In this document: positions 36,510 to 47,880 of the stretch, one piece after another
Layout of the letters: every line of letters begins with the position of its first letter
How positions within the stretch are numbered: the first letter of the stretch is position 1
Source: Epiperipatus broadwayi
Taxonomy: Eukaryota > Onychophora > Udeonychophora > Euonychophora > Peripatidae
NCBI GenBank assembly: GCA_028023455.1
Contig: JAQFVV010000151.1
Span: 405,001 to 469,000, forward strand
Direction: 5' to 3'
Length of the DNA: 64,000 nucleotides
The notes under the pieces: generated by a model
What the model was told of the DNA's origin: nothing
The model's database searches: none
Seen by the model: the letters and a program-made list of their open reading frames with translations, nothing else
Made by a program: the position numbers and the translations under genes

Positions 36510-37230
36510 AATTATCTACTTACTTCTATTGTGTAATTTTCACTGCACCACTTTCATGCAAGGAAAACTGATTTCTATCCACTTTTCACATCTTGTGGAG
36601 GGGTGTAAGCATAAACATATACCTAAAAATATGTGAAAAATAACAAGAAGAGATCGAAAACGCAATGTATGGGTAAGAGAACAAACAGGTGTTACTGACC
36701 TCATTGAAAAAATTAAAAGATTGAAGTGGAGTTGGGCTAGACATATTGCTAGAAGAGATGATAATAGATGGACAATTGAAATCTTAAACTGGATTCCAAG
36801 AGATTGTAAAAGACCCAGAAAGAGACCGCATGTGAGATGGATGGATGAAATAAGAAAGTGTGCAGGGGTGATGTGGAGAAGAGAAGCTAAAGATCGGAGA
36901 AGATGGATTAAACTTGGAGAGACCTTCATCCTGGTAGTGGATTGAAAATGGTTGATGATGATGATGATGATGCACATTTCATACTGAACCAGCCCTTATC
37001 ACTTGACCCAGATATGTGTAAGAAATCATGATCTGAGCCAATTGAAGAGGGCTGGTTCAGCAAGAAGTATGCATCTTGGGGATCATCATCTTTTTCACAT
37101 GACTTTGGTCATATGTTTATGATTATACCCCTCTACAAGATGTGAAAAATGGTTAGAAATCAGTCCCTATCTTGCATGAGAATAGTGTGATGAAAATTAC
37201 ACTACAGAAGTTTCTGTCAAGATAATTTCT
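36510..37230. mobile_element. Palindrome family H, full copy interrupted by a LINE
   Basis: The left arm starts AATTATCTACTTACTTCTAT and includes GTGTAATTTTCACTGCACCA. The right arm ends in its mirror, TGATGAAAATTACACTACAG ... GATAATTT (37220-37228). Near the centre, GAACCAGCCCTTATCACTTG mirrors 'GAAGAGGGCTGGTTC'. The left arm is broken after ATGTGAAAAA (36640) by 36641-36966 and resumes at GATGCACATTTC. Without the insert the element is about 390 bp. Confidence 0.8.
36641..36966 (+). mobile_element. 5'-truncated RTE-like LINE tail with an open frame
   Basis: A continuous frame of about 100 codons ends with TGA at 36943-36945. It contains LKWSWARHIARRDDNRWT, WIPRDCKRP, RKRPHVRWMDEIRK and EAKDRRRW. 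This is the conserved C-terminal segment of RTE-like LINE ORFs, beyond the RT. After the stop comes (GATGAT)n, the microsatellite tail typical of RTE. The sequence matches 600-770 (minus), but that copy is ruined while this one is intact, so this insertion is much younger. The length fits usual 5' truncation during target-primed reverse transcription. Confidence 0.85.
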
Positions 37231-37234
37231 ACAG

Positions 37235-39720
37235 ATAAAAGGATTTCCTTTTTTATCCTGGTCTAAGATTTTGAGTAGATAAAGAATGAAATACTCATGC
37301 TTGTAACAAAGTTAATATTTTAGTTTGCATAGAAGTTTAAATAAATTCTATTTAATAGGCAAATTTGATCTACAATTGGTAAACTTCCTGTAGTAACATC
37401 TTTGATATTCTCGCATGCTTTCAAGAGCAATTACTTTCACTCTATTCTAAAGCCATATACCACAAGCTTGAGAAATCAACAAACACCAGATGGTATAGTC
37501 AAAAATCAGAAGCCAGTTGATCTGAAGATGAGGATTTTATACTCAAGGTTTTACATTAGAATGACAGTAACTACACTTAATAATCATTTATTAAGCTAAA
37601 GATTATTATATCATTTTAATGCCTATTACAATATGGTTCAATATTATCCATGAAAGCTTGGAACTAAGATATCAGGGATATAGGAGAATTGTTTATATAT
37701 ATATTCCGAAGTCCTGTTATTTACTGGTGAGCATATTTATTGCGAGTCTGATAATTTATTTAAATCATAACAAACATTATACATTACAATAACAATATAT
37801 ATTTTTATTATGACAGCATAAATAAATTGGGCTAAAGGATGACATATTATCACTGAAGATCATTAGGATATTATGATCTAGAGTACTGTTACGCAATCTG
37901 CACTTAACACACACACCATGAAAATTGCTTATTGCAAGTCTAAAGTGATTAGCATTAATTCACTTCCAAAAGTTTACTTAGCTTTAAATGCGCATTATGT
38001 CATTAATAATTCTGAGTCAGCGATGATTAGAAAATTATTATAATGATTAGTTATTATAAACAGTTACGCAACCATTAATTTGCTATTTCTATTACCATTA
38101 TTTTAATTTTTAAATGCTGGAGACAAACAAAAACATGTTGATAAAACAAGATTTTTTCTTTCCTCAATCTGCAATTATATTATATAATTACTTTTAACTC
38201 AACAATTGGGTTTATTTTAAGCGAGTTTGTAAAACGAACAGGATTGTTATTATTGAAAATGTCTTTTATAAGAAAGAATGCAAAAGATATTATTAGACGA
38301 TAACAAGCATTTCCTACCAAGTAAAGATTTACTGTTCAGGAAAAGACATTTGTTTCTTGTATCAGATTTTTCATCTTTAAATTCCCTTGGTGAACTGTCA
38401 ACTAAAATGATTTTATAACAAAGTAATAACTTGAGATTTATAATTCAGTTATGAGGTAGCTGAAGAAAAATTGATCTGAAATCCCAAAAGGTTAGAATAG
38501 AAATAGTGATAAAAATAAAATATTTGTTCTAAATTTTAATTAAATTATTTTTTTATATCATTGAGTTATTAAAAGTTTATGTACAGTAGATCTTACAATA
38601 ACAGATCCAATTAAAAACTTTTATAATGGCATTTATTTTATATTGTGCGTGCATATATGGATAAGCACTATTAGGTATTAATCTGTATATTTCTCTGTTG
38701 ATTTTCCAAACTGTATATAGTTATTACATATTGTATTAAATTTATACTTGTGTTAACTAAATGTAATTTTGGTTGACAGGGAAAACCCCAAAGTCATTGC
38801 TAACACAAGCAATTGTTTTTAATTTTTTTCCATTTAACATAATACCCCCGGTGTGTTTTTTGATTAATATTTCTTTTGTAATTAATTTTTTAAAATATAT
38901 ATATATAGTGTACAATCTGTTACAATTGATTACTTTCTTTTTCTTGAATTACAAAGGATATAGTTCTAGATTCATAGCCACTTCAAAAATCTGCTCTTGG
39001 CTATTTGTTTGTTATCCGTTGGTGTATATTGTGAGTTCCATTACAGAAATGATACCTTGTTGAAAGTTCCTGAGTTAATTACGGAGTTGACTGTGTTTGA
39101 TGTTTTTACTATTGCAATGTAATCAGGCTGTGCATCCAGAGTGTTTTGCCCCAATTTTAATTGGCATCGAAAATAATGAGTGAAAAACTAGCCAGACTAA
39201 TGATGGAATGATCCCTAGTGATGATATTGGTTTTGCGAGAAACAAGGTCAAAATGTTCACTATTTTGTGTGCTTCATCTGGGTTTTCATTATTGTTCTTT
39301 AATACTGATGTTAATTGAGTTACTATTGGAATTTTTATCTTCTTATCTTGAGATATTCAAAGTCAGTTATCCCTTTGTTCATCTGATGATATGAAGGTTT
39401 TTACCTTCATTAGTTCATGTCCTTTTTTCTGTAGTCTGCTGCAATATCTTAGGATTTTAATAGCACTCTAGTAATTGAACATTTGTTGAAATTTAAAGTG
39501 TGATGCTTGTTAATTGTAAAATTAAAATACTTTGCCAAACCTTAAATAAATTTAAGACCGTTTAATTCAGTATAATTAATAAATGGCAACAATGCAATTT
39601 TATTTTCAGGCTAGATGCTATTAGTAATTGTCAATAATTATACCCAAGATGCTCTGCACAATTTGGCACAATGGGGATTGAGAACAATAAAGCCATTAGT
39701 CTCTTTACTATTATTATTAT
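37235..39720. other. AT-rich stretch; one family A-like scrap
   Basis: 37470-37545 ('AAATCAACAAACACCAGATG', 'CTGAAGATGAGGATTTTATA') resembles family A as at 34488. No gene seen. A splice-acceptor-like GGTTGACAG at 38781 leads into a frame that stops after 13 codons. Confidence 0.4.
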
Positions 39721-39726
39721 CATATA

Positions 39727-39788
39727 CATCTTACTGATTTTATAATAACCCAATGCTATCACTGAGTTATTATAAAATCAGTAAGATG
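39727..39788. repeat. Perfect 23-bp inverted repeat
   Basis: CATCTTACTGATTTTATAAT (then AAC) at 39727-39749 is exactly complementary to 39766-39788, with a 16-nt loop. This could be a cruciform, a tiny MITE or an RNA hairpin. Confidence 0.85.
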
Positions 39789-39867
39789 CATATGTTTAAA
39801 AAGTAACATTTTTCTCTTTAATTTCATACAATCTATTTGCTTAATAAATAAATCTGAACATTATATT

Positions 39868-39930
39868 ATTATTGTTGTCGTCATTGTCACCACCGCCACC
39901 GTCATCATCATTATTATTATTATTATTATG
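39868..39930. repeat. Compound trinucleotide microsatellite
   Basis: TTATTATTGTTGTCGTCATT, then CACCACCGCCACC, then (GTC/ATC)n and (ATT)n. It looks like repeat-unit mutation within one ancestral ATT/GTC array. Confidence 0.85.
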
Positions 39931-39934
39931 CTTC

Positions 39935-40180
39935 AAAGCAAAACTTTGACTGGGTCTAAAAGGTTGCAGAGTTACATATAATAATACATTGAGCTATGAA
40001 AAAATTGGCAAAATCATGCAACAAAAAAAAACTATATTAGACAAGAAACTGAGTTGTTCTTTATGAAAATTACCTTGGTGATCCAAAAGTCTATTTAACT
40101 ATTCCAACTGTAATTCTCTTCAGATTTATTTGTCCATTTTTAGAGATTGGTATACAATTATATGACTTTCTGTTCAATAG
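39935..40180. other. Spacer
   Basis: No feature recognised. Confidence 0.4.
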
Positions 40181-41590
40181 TTTTATTCACTTATTATTTA
40201 TGTGCTTTCTTTGGACTGTTGGTAATAAAACTGCATTTAACAATGCTCTAGGTTTTACATCTATCATTTTGGATTTGTGTATCAGAGATTGACCTTTGGT
40301 TTTAGGTGTGACCATGTGGCTGCAAACATATCTGTTTGAACAAGGGTGTTGTCCCTTTTCCTAAATGAATTAAGCTTTCTTGAGTGTGTTACTGGGTGGT
40401 GGTTAGGATTACCAGCAAGAGTAAAAGAGCATCTGGTGCACCAGAAGAAATACAGGCTATATGTTGCAGCATGAATAACAGGAATGTTGCTCTTTTACAT
40501 GTGTTTATTATCAATCGAAGCATGAGTCTGTCTCTATGTTGTGACTATCATGTGATGTATCTTTGCCAGTGGGGTACAGGAATGAAAAAAATGGATTTTG
40601 TGTCTCTTCTTCTCTGTAGCAGATTTCATAGACAAGGGCAATATTAGTATAAAATCTATGAAATCTAAGGAAATGTGTAGCGGGTAAAGTATTTAGATTG
40701 AACTTGAACAAGAAATTGAAATATTTTGGTTTCAGTGACCACCTTCTAAACTGATGTAGTAATTGTCAGTTGATTATCCTAAGAGCTGATGGACATGGAT
40801 TACATGTTTGGCCTGGATATAGAATATTATAAATGTCCCAGTATGTGTACTTGTTGTCACAGTTGGTTAAATATGGGCTTAAGTTTCTCAATCAGTTTGG
40901 ATATGTATTCATATGATATCTGGAGGTGTTATTTTAAACACACAATCTAGGACTGGAAACCTTTTTATGGTAGTTGATAAAAGATTTATTGATTTCTGAG
41001 TGTGAAAAACATTGATTGAATGAAATCCAAGTCCATTGTGAATTAGCAGTCTATTCAAGTTTTTAAAGAGATAGGGCTATCTTTCTTTTCTATATTAATA
41101 TATTACAGAGTGATGAGATTGCAGATATGACGTTCCTAGCAAATTTGACAATAGGTGTGTAAGCAGGTAATTTTTGTGGTTACTAGTTGATTATATAGTG
41201 TAACTTTGGCATAAATTGAGAGGTATGATTTTTCAGATGAGGTTGTGATTTGTTCAACATCTTTCTTTAATTTATTTTTAATTTTTTGCCTCATTTTACT
41301 GATCCAAGGTAGAAAGGAAAGCCAAGAAATGCAGATGGTTTACTATTGTAAATATCTGTATAGTGTTTACCTGTGCATAGGAACCATGCAGCAGTTTTAT
41401 TTGTGTTACTTTTTAGTTTAATTTGGAGGTGTAATCATGAATTATCTCTTGTAGTATGGAGGTGCTTTTTAGAGGTGAAAATAATGCTGATATCATCCAT
41501 AAAATCTACTCACAAAATGTATAGACCAGTATTTGGGATTTGAATTCTTTTTATTTTCCATTGTATTTTTGTTAATAGAGAACCTGTTCA
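40180..41590 (-). mobile_element. Degenerate Jockey/I-like LINE, RT to C-terminus
   Basis: Minus-strand translation across several frame changes gives, in order: IPNTGLYI and VDFMDDISIIF (about 41490-41550), in the place of the RT 'YADDI' block; LKSNTNKTAAWF (about 41375-41410), the 'LKPS.SKTE...FH' block; FLGFPF (about 41330), the 'YLGV.LD' block; and MPKLH (about 41205). Farther on are C-terminal remnants with Cys/His-like spacing (about 40240-40350). The order and spacing fit LINE ORF2 proteins of the Jockey/I group. The many stops mean an old insertion. Two open frames here (40384-40647 plus; 40511-40711 minus) are pieces or shadows of it. Confidence 0.58.
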
Positions 41591-41836
41591 TTATTGCGCT
41601 TGCATAATGCGATTTTGAATTTTCAAATTTGCAATATCCGGTTTCAGTTTAAAATTCCCAGAAATCTATGTGGTCTGCACATGCACTTTTTACATTTTCG
41701 TTCCCATCTTTTTTTTTTTAGTTTCAGAAAATGCAAGTTTTATTTTTCTGACATAAAAATTGACAATTGTATGATAATTTTTGTAATCAACTAATACTTG
41801 AATTTTTTTGTCTTTCCCTTTTTTTCATTTTTACAG

Positions 41837-41941
41837 AATTGTGTTTGCCCAGAAATTTACATCGGAAAAAATGCAAGATTTTACCGATCTTCCCATCAAA
41901 CTCTGTTGCCAGTGAACATTATTGGGTCAAGCTTTCCACTA
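41837..41941 (+). CDS. Candidate exon, unknown protein
   Basis: TTTTTCATTTTTACAG| ends at 41836 and CTA|GTGAGTATT follows 41941; both fit splice consensus well. The 105-nt segment is open in two frames. One reads NCVCPEIYIGKNARFYRSSH followed by QTLLPVNIIGSSFPL. The other reads LCLPRNLHRKKCKILPIFPS followed by NSVASEHYWVKLST. Neither is recognised. The first has a short Cys-x-Cys stretch that recalls EGF-like text, but it is too brief to call. Confidence 0.25.
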
Positions 41942-42264
41942 GTGAGTATTCAATTTTATATTTTTTAAAATTATTATTTGATAAAAAATATATACTAAAA
42001 AATTATTATTGAAATTAACACATATGCAAAAACTAGCTCGTGATTATGTAAATTTATATTGTGAATTATCTGCATTTTTGGCATGGTAGTAGGCCTTGCC
42101 TCCAGGTGTCCAGTATATGAATTATATGATATCTGGAGTTCTTATATGAGACAAAGACAAATATATTTTGCAAATATTATTACCCAATTTAAATTTTTTC
42201 TATAATGTCTTGTCTGCATTTTAATAACAATAAAAATACACCAAATGCTAAAAGTAAAGATTTT

Positions 42265-42694
42265 GATAGAATATATAAACTTAGGCCAATTATGGACTAC
42301 TGCAATAATATTTATTTTACAAAGCGCAGATGGTATTTGAAATTAAACTGAGAGAGTGCAAATATCTCAAGTAGCCAATCGGATCACAAATACTGGGACA
42401 GAGAATTTAACAAGAAAATAGCAGTTCCACTCTCTTCTTTACTTGTCTGTAAATTTCAAAGCTGCATATCAAATGCATAGAGAAGTGGCAGTTGATGAAG
42501 CTATTACTAAATTTACTGGTCATAGTAGCATGAAGCAATCTGAGCCCTCAAAACCTATAAAGCGAGGATTCAAATGGTGGATGTATGCAGATAGCCATAA
42601 TGGATGTGTCCCATATGAAGTAATATATAGGCAAAGATACAACTTCAGATGCAATGTCTGGGTACTCGAGCTATTTATCACAGTGAAAGTATGA
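42265..42694 (+). mobile_element. piggyBac transposase fragment
   Basis: DRIYKLRPIMDYCNNIYF (from 42265) matches the 'DKLYKIRPLLDHL' block. After a frameshift comes VAVDEAITKFTGHSSMKQ (about 42485-42540), then KPIKRGFKWWMYADS and NGCVPYEVIY. These are the conserved core of PGBD/DDE_Tnp_1_7 transposases, including the second catalytic Asp of 'VDEAM' and the 'KRG.K.W...DS.NGY' block. The fragment covers about 140 of roughly 550 residues. I found no TTAA-flanked terminal repeats. The enzyme is dead (frameshift, missing N- and C-terminal thirds). Confidence 0.88.
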
Positions 42695-42699
42695 CAAAT

Positions 42700-43150
42700 G
42701 ACACATCTCAAACATCACAACACTTCTGCAGGAATGTCAACTAGCATGCTAGCTTGGCCAAGCTCTCCCCATGTAGATGTTCATCAGTAGCACTAATCAA
42801 TAAGATGTATTTGCATTTGGTTGCAGTATTAGTTTAATTGTAAGCTATCATTTTGTAATAATCACTTGATTTTATATTTTAGGTAAATTCTATTCAACAA
42901 GATGAAGTGTTTGTCACAAATTAACAGGTAGAGTAAATAATATTACACTGAACTGATTCTAAACCACTAACTTATGTACCTCAAGTTTAATTCTATAATG
43001 AATTTAGCATTTTATTCACCTTTTATTTTTCTTTTATTATTTTATTTTGTGACTATTTTACTAGTTATTTTTAATAAGTTACAAACTTTATTGAAGTTCT
43101 TCATTATAATATTCAAATTATACTTATTATTGATCAATATTAACTACTTG
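42700..43150. other. AT-rich spacer
   Basis: No feature recognised. Confidence 0.4.
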
Positions 43151-43157
43151 TTATTAG

Positions 43158-43250
43158 GGATGACATATTCATTGCAAACCTCTTACTAGGAAAAATGAAA
43201 GTTACTAATATCTTTATTCTAAGAAGTGTTCAAGTGATGGATTACCTTAG
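43158..43250 (+). CDS. Candidate exon, unknown protein
   Basis: CTTGTTATTAG| ends at 43157 and CTTAG|GTAAGTGTT follows 43250. The 93-nt segment is a multiple of three, has the same intron phase at both ends, and is open in just one frame: DDIFIANLLLGKMKVTNIFI followed by LRSVQVMDYLR. The donor is a near-perfect consensus. I do not recognise the protein. Its phase does not join directly to the candidate at 41837-41941, so an unseen exon between them would be needed. Confidence 0.28.
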
Positions 43251-43259
43251 GTAAGTGTT

Positions 43260-43775
43260 ATTATATGTCAATTTATTAGAAATTCAATGACGAATGCAAA
43301 TAATTTATTAACAAAAGTATAGTTTTAAAATTTATGCATAAAAATTTAGAATTTATGAAATAATCTGAAAATAATTTTTAGAAATATTTAAATTTTATTC
43401 TTTTTTTATTATTTTGAATATCAATGGCTATATTTTTTCAGCTTAATTACATTCTTTGGTGTTTTATGTTTCAAACAATATATATCATTTTTGAATAATA
43501 CAAACTTAAGTTATTATAAAATTTGTGGCTTAACATAATTTTTTAACTATACAATATGACTGCTTCACCAGTGAAAAAGTTTTTAATTAATAGAGGGTTG
43601 TTATCATTGTTGTTTTTGGTTGTTGTTATTATTATTATTATTTAATCAAGTATTTAATGATTTCATTGGTGTTTATATATCCAAAAACATGTTTCTCACA
43701 ATTATTTTCCTTCTTGGAAAATTATTAGAAGGGAATCTTATCATAAACAATTTTCTAAAATGCAAATTTATTTTT
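43260..43775. other. AT-rich spacer
   Basis: No feature recognised; a short (ATT)n run at about 43622-43643. Confidence 0.45.
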
Positions 43776-43779
43776 TTAA

Positions 43780-44720
43780 GATAATTTTGTTAATTATAGA
43801 ATATTGCTTAAAACTATTCAGGAAATTGATTATCAAAAATGTATTGAACTCAATTTGTCAGATGATCTTAAAGAATTTTGGGCCTTTGCTAAAAATTCTG
43901 GCATTACCAAAAGGAAGTATCAAATGGATTATAGTTCCTCTTTAAGTGCAGATGATTTTTCAATTTGCTTTACTGAACATATGGAAATTCTCACTGTCTT
44001 CTGATTATAGACTACCTAATGAATGTTTTAATGATAGTATTTTTATTGACTGTTTCAGCAATAATGATATTATATCTGCAATCAAAGAACTGAAATTACA
44101 TTCATGTTTAGGTTATGACAATATACCTTCTTTTATCTATAAAGGATGTGTGGAATTCATTGCTACTCCCCTGTGTTACATTTCTAAACTGTTTCATTAA
44201 AAAGTGTATTTTTCCAAACTTTCTTAAACTTGCCAAAGTTATACCTATTTTTAAAAATGGTTCAAGAGAAAATATAAATAATTACAGACCTATTATAGTG
44301 CTTCATACAATAGTACACACATTTGAAAGATGTATTTATAAAAAAAATTGTTAATGATATGTGCAAGATGGTTTTTTACCTAATAGATCAATTGAAACTA
44401 ATCTTCCAAGAATAACTGACCATATTGCTAATGCTTTTGAAAATCAATGCCGTCTAGATGTCTATTATGATCTCTCCAAAGCATTTTATAAAGTTGACCA
44501 TTCTAAATTACTTCATAAAATGTACAAATTAGGTTTTTCTTATAACTTGATACTATGGTTTAATCTTTTATTAGGGAAAGAATGACTTAGGTCAAATTTA
44601 ATAACAAGTTTTCTAATTCATACTATTGCAATTTAGGAGTAGCTCAAGGTAGTATCTTCGCACCATTATCATTTAACATTTATTTAGATGATTTAGAAAA
44701 AAAATTGGATTTTTTTTTAT
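43780..44720 (+). mobile_element. Degenerate Jockey/CR1-like LINE, RT domain
   Basis: In order across three frames: LNLSDDLKEFWAFAKNSGIT (about 43840), the pre-RT region; VIPIFKNGSRENINNYRP (about 44240-44293), the 'anv.PIfKkG....NYRPIs' block; DGFLPNRSIETNL (about 44366); YYDLSKAFYKVDHSKLLHK (about 44463-44520), the 'DFSKAFD.VDH.iLl.KL' block with the first catalytic Asp changed to Tyr and a second Asp lost; and GVAQGSIFAPLSFNIYLDD (about 44637-44692). The sequence stops before the YADD motif. The fragment is about 310 codons with at least three frame breaks. Confidence 0.85.
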
Positions 44721-44729
44721 TATTAAAAA

Positions 44730-45795
44730 ACTTATATTCTAGAAAAATGGTTAGTTTGTACAGAGTAATAAACATGAAAAATTCATTTATGAACATCCAA
44801 CTGCCATTTACACTCTCCCTTTTGCTTAATGTAAATTGGACATGCTATGCAATAACTGATATTTAAAAAATTGAACTGGATATAAATATTTAAACTTCCA
44901 TTTTAAAATTTCATTAGGTTTAAATTTTACACAAACATCAATTCAATGTTTAGAAATATATATATAACTTTGAGAAACACAGCATGTAGAAGTAAAGAAT
45001 GACTGTAACACTATTAATCCAATCAATAACATAATTTATAATGCACTTTACGTAAATAATATTCCCCTCAACTCTGTTTGTAAACAACACTTGATATAAA
45101 AAAAGATAAAAAGTATTATAATATTTATTTAAATTCTCACATATAATAATAATGTTTTTTAAAATTATAATCTGCTTCAAATTTTTAATAATGTTTGCAA
45201 AGTATACTTGATTTTAAAAATAAAATTTTTTATTTATTTAAGTTACAACATAAAATAAGAATTTTAAATTTAACCTGCCACTTAAAAATTTTTTTAAAAA
45301 TTATTTGTTAGACTTTTTTTTATATCTATTTTAAAGATTATAATCTTTTATAAGAGTAAATAAAAAGAATATAAAAATAAACAATATAATCTAAATGTTT
45401 GTCTGAAAATTTACGAGGATGCTATTTTACTTGCAACTATATGTTGGATTGCTTCCATCATCCATCATTTAATTTAATTGTTAAATATTTTTAGGAAAAA
45501 AAAAACTTTTATTTCAAATTTTCAAATAATTCATCTATTAATAATAACACATAAGTAAATATATAACACATGTTTTGAATGGCATTATTCTCCTCTTTTC
45601 TTCAAGAACTGCGATCTGAACAGTAACGGTACTAGCATGAGAATCAAAACAATAATCTTTACAAAGTATTTACCAACATGTAGGTCATCACTCATTTGTA
45701 TGTCGTGAAAGTTCTTCCGATGTGTCGACAAAATATCGAAATTTATACTAAAACATTAATACAAACTTTCAAAAATTAAAAATAAATACATTATT
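44730..45795. other. AT-rich stretch
   Basis: No feature recognised. The first 150 bp may be further LINE debris. The last 200 bp could be the 5' part of the hAT element that follows, but shows no clear motif. Confidence 0.4.
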
Positions 45796-45798
45796 ATC

Positions 45799-45898
45799 TT
45801 TTTTTTTTTTACGTATGTCAAAGCGTTGACCGGTAAGTGAACCCGGGCCAGCTGCTTGGAAGGCAGCTATGCTAACCACTAGGCCACCAACGTTTGAC
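45799..45898 (-). mobile_element. tRNA-derived SINE, copy 4
   Basis: The minus strand reads GTCAAACGTTGGTGGCCTAG, TGGTTAGCATAGCTGCCTTC, GGGTTCACTTACCGGTCAAC, GCTTTGACATACGT plus A12. The 5' GTCAAACG and 3' CGCTTTGAC ends pair as an acceptor-like stem. It abuts the hAT fragment at 45900 and has probably inserted into that element. No clear target duplication. Confidence 0.85.
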
Positions 45899-45899
45899 G

Positions 45900-46689
45900 T
45901 ATTTGAGTAATGAAGTATGGCGTCTGGCAGATTTGTTTGATCTCCTGAATGAACTGAAAATTAAGCTTGCAGGGAAATCAAAAAAAATATTTCCGTATCA
46001 ACTGACAAAATTAAATCCTTTAATGATAAATTAGATATGTGGAAAAGGAGAATAAAAGATAGAAACTTAGATATGTTTCCGCTAATATGAAAAACTAAAT
46101 ATGATACTAAGATTTTAAAGTTAATAACTCAAACACAACATTAGAATAAAAAATTCAGCGTGTTCACGAATACGACTGGATTAGAAATCCTTTCATAATT
46201 AACAAATCCTGACCTATCTTTATCTATATCGGAAGAAAAAGAATACATAGAAATAAGAAATGCTAGAAATTTAACAATAGAATTCGATGAAACGAATGTG
46301 TCAACATTTTGAATAAAAATTTCATCTGAATTTACAAATATATCAACAAAAGTCTTAAAAATTAAATCTCCTTTCTCTACTTGTAAGAAAGGCATATTCA
46401 TCAATGACCGAAATTAAAAGCAAACAACGTGAGAGACTACTTTCCATGAAACAAGAACTCAGAATTTCCTTATCTACAATTCATCCAGAATCATCGCATT
46501 AGGATTAAAACTTTTGGTTATTTTTTTTTTTAAATAAATATAAACATATGTAAGAAAATTTATTTCTTTACAATAAATATAAAATATAAATTTATTTTTT
46601 ATCCTAAAATTTCTGGAATGTCTCAAAAATCTAATTAACTTTGAAGTGAGTCACTGATAAAAATTAAAAAAAAAGGTTGGAAACCATTG
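45900..46689 (+). mobile_element. Degenerate ZBED5-like hAT transposase, C-terminal part and 3' TIR
   Basis: Plus-strand text across frame breaks: LADLFDLLNELKIKLAGKSK (about 45925-45985), KIKSFNDKLDMWKRRI (about 46005), NLDMFPL (about 46060), YIEIRNARNLTIEF (about 46235-46276), then 'TNVSTF.IKISSEF' and ERLLSMKQELRISLSTI (about 46430-46482). This is the end of the RNase-H-like domain and the C-terminal dimerisation domain of ZBED5-type hAT transposases, in order. The terminus GGTTGGAAACCATTG (46675-46689) resembles hAT ends of the CAGTGGTT...AACCACTG type. Domain exaptation is unlikely given the stops. Confidence 0.85.
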
Positions 46690-46780
46690 CTCTGATTAAA
46701 ATACTCTGTCAAAGCAACAGTCAAAAGAAAATTTATAAACTTATCTATAAAGATTTTCCTGACTTCTTCATTTTCTTACT
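46690..46780. other. Spacer
   Basis: Short spacer between the hAT end and the SINE target duplication. Confidence 0.4.
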
Positions 46781-46781
46781 T

Positions 46782-46917
46782 AATTAAGAGCACGATTGTC
46801 AAGCATTGGTAGTCGAGAGGTCGGCGACTGCTGCTTTACAAGCAGTTGTCCCGGGTTAGCAGGTTCGCTTCCGGCTGATGCTATGACACATGAGAAAAAA
46901 AAATTAAGAGCACGATT
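46782..46917 (+). mobile_element. tRNA-derived SINE, copy 5, with perfect 16-bp target duplication
   Basis: AATTAAGAGCACGATT at 46782-46797 and again at 46902-46917 flanks the body. The body begins GTCAAGCATTGGTAGTCGAG, carries GCAGGTTCGCTTCCGGCTGA (B-box) and ends GATGCTATGACACATGAG plus A9. An extra ~10 nt (about GGGTTAGCAG) sits just before the B-box compared with copy 6. The perfect duplication indicates a recent insertion. Confidence 0.93.
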
Positions 46918-47094
46918 AATGAATGGTTTCTTTAATGTTTGAAAACCACTCATTAATCTTGCCTTTAAAAGAGAAAAATGGAAAAATCAAAAATCATCAT
47001 AGATAGATTTCTTCTAACTGTTGATAGAATAATGTAATTGATTAGTAAAAATTTAAATTCAGTGTTCATTAATCTAAAGGTCACAGGTTTAATT

Positions 47095-47235
47095 CTCATG
47101 CTAGTGCTGTCATTATTCAGGCCTGGTATATCTGAAAATAGAAGACCTAAAATATAGTCTTATACGCTAACCTACATGTTATTACTATCAGTTGAATGTA
47201 TTTGAAAAGTTTGAATAAAGTTTGGATTTTTCTAA
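47095..47235 (+). repeat. Dispersed 3'-tail repeat, copy 2
   Basis: 'CGCTAACCTACATGTTATTA' and 'TGTATTTGAAAAGTTTGAAT' then AAAGTTT align with 11720-11785. The CTGAAGA...GAAA motif of copy 1 is decayed here. Just upstream, CACAGGTTTAATTCTCATGC (about 47082) looks like a tRNA B-box. Confidence 0.5.
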
Positions 47236-47239
47236 AAAT

Positions 47240-47880
47240 ATTTAACAATTAAAGTTAGATGTGTTGAAAATAGTCCAATATATGATTACAAATATAAACA
47301 AAAATCTAAAAAATTGAATGAAATGAAAAAAAAAAGACTGGGTCTTATTATAATAATTATTATACGAAACTACAACTATGTATAACTATTAATGCCAAAA
47401 TTTAAATAACTATTATATATACCTTGCAACAATAGAGGATTACAAATCAGATGACTGTCACCCCTTCTTGAATGCGTAAAATGAATTTCAAAGCAAGGTT
47501 ATTAGCATGCAATCATGCTACACCTAACAATAATGCAAAAATACAATATATTGTTTACTCTTGAAATTTATTTTTTACACTTTACATTAAAAAATAAAAA
47601 TACAGTTTAAAGCAGTAGTAGTCAGCTAGCTTTGTATTCCCACAAAAAAAATAAGAATATTTTTAAGAAAATTATTTCATTTTTTTTTAAATCAAACTGA
47701 TTAGAAAATACAACAAGAAATATATAAAAGTTATATTGGCCGAGTTAAAAATTAAAGTGTCAACTGTAGTAATGATTTCCTTAATGGAAATTAGTAGATC
47801 ATCCCAAATGCATTTGTGGATCACTAAGTCACCTGCGTTTATACGTTTCTGATTAAAACAATACGATGCGATGTGATGCA
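47240..47880. other. AT-rich spacer
   Basis: No feature recognised. Confidence 0.4.

Noticed and set aside
36540-36977. 145-codon minus-strand open frame
   Set aside because: It is antisense to the RTE LINE tail and palindrome H; the plus-strand frame carries the recognisable protein.
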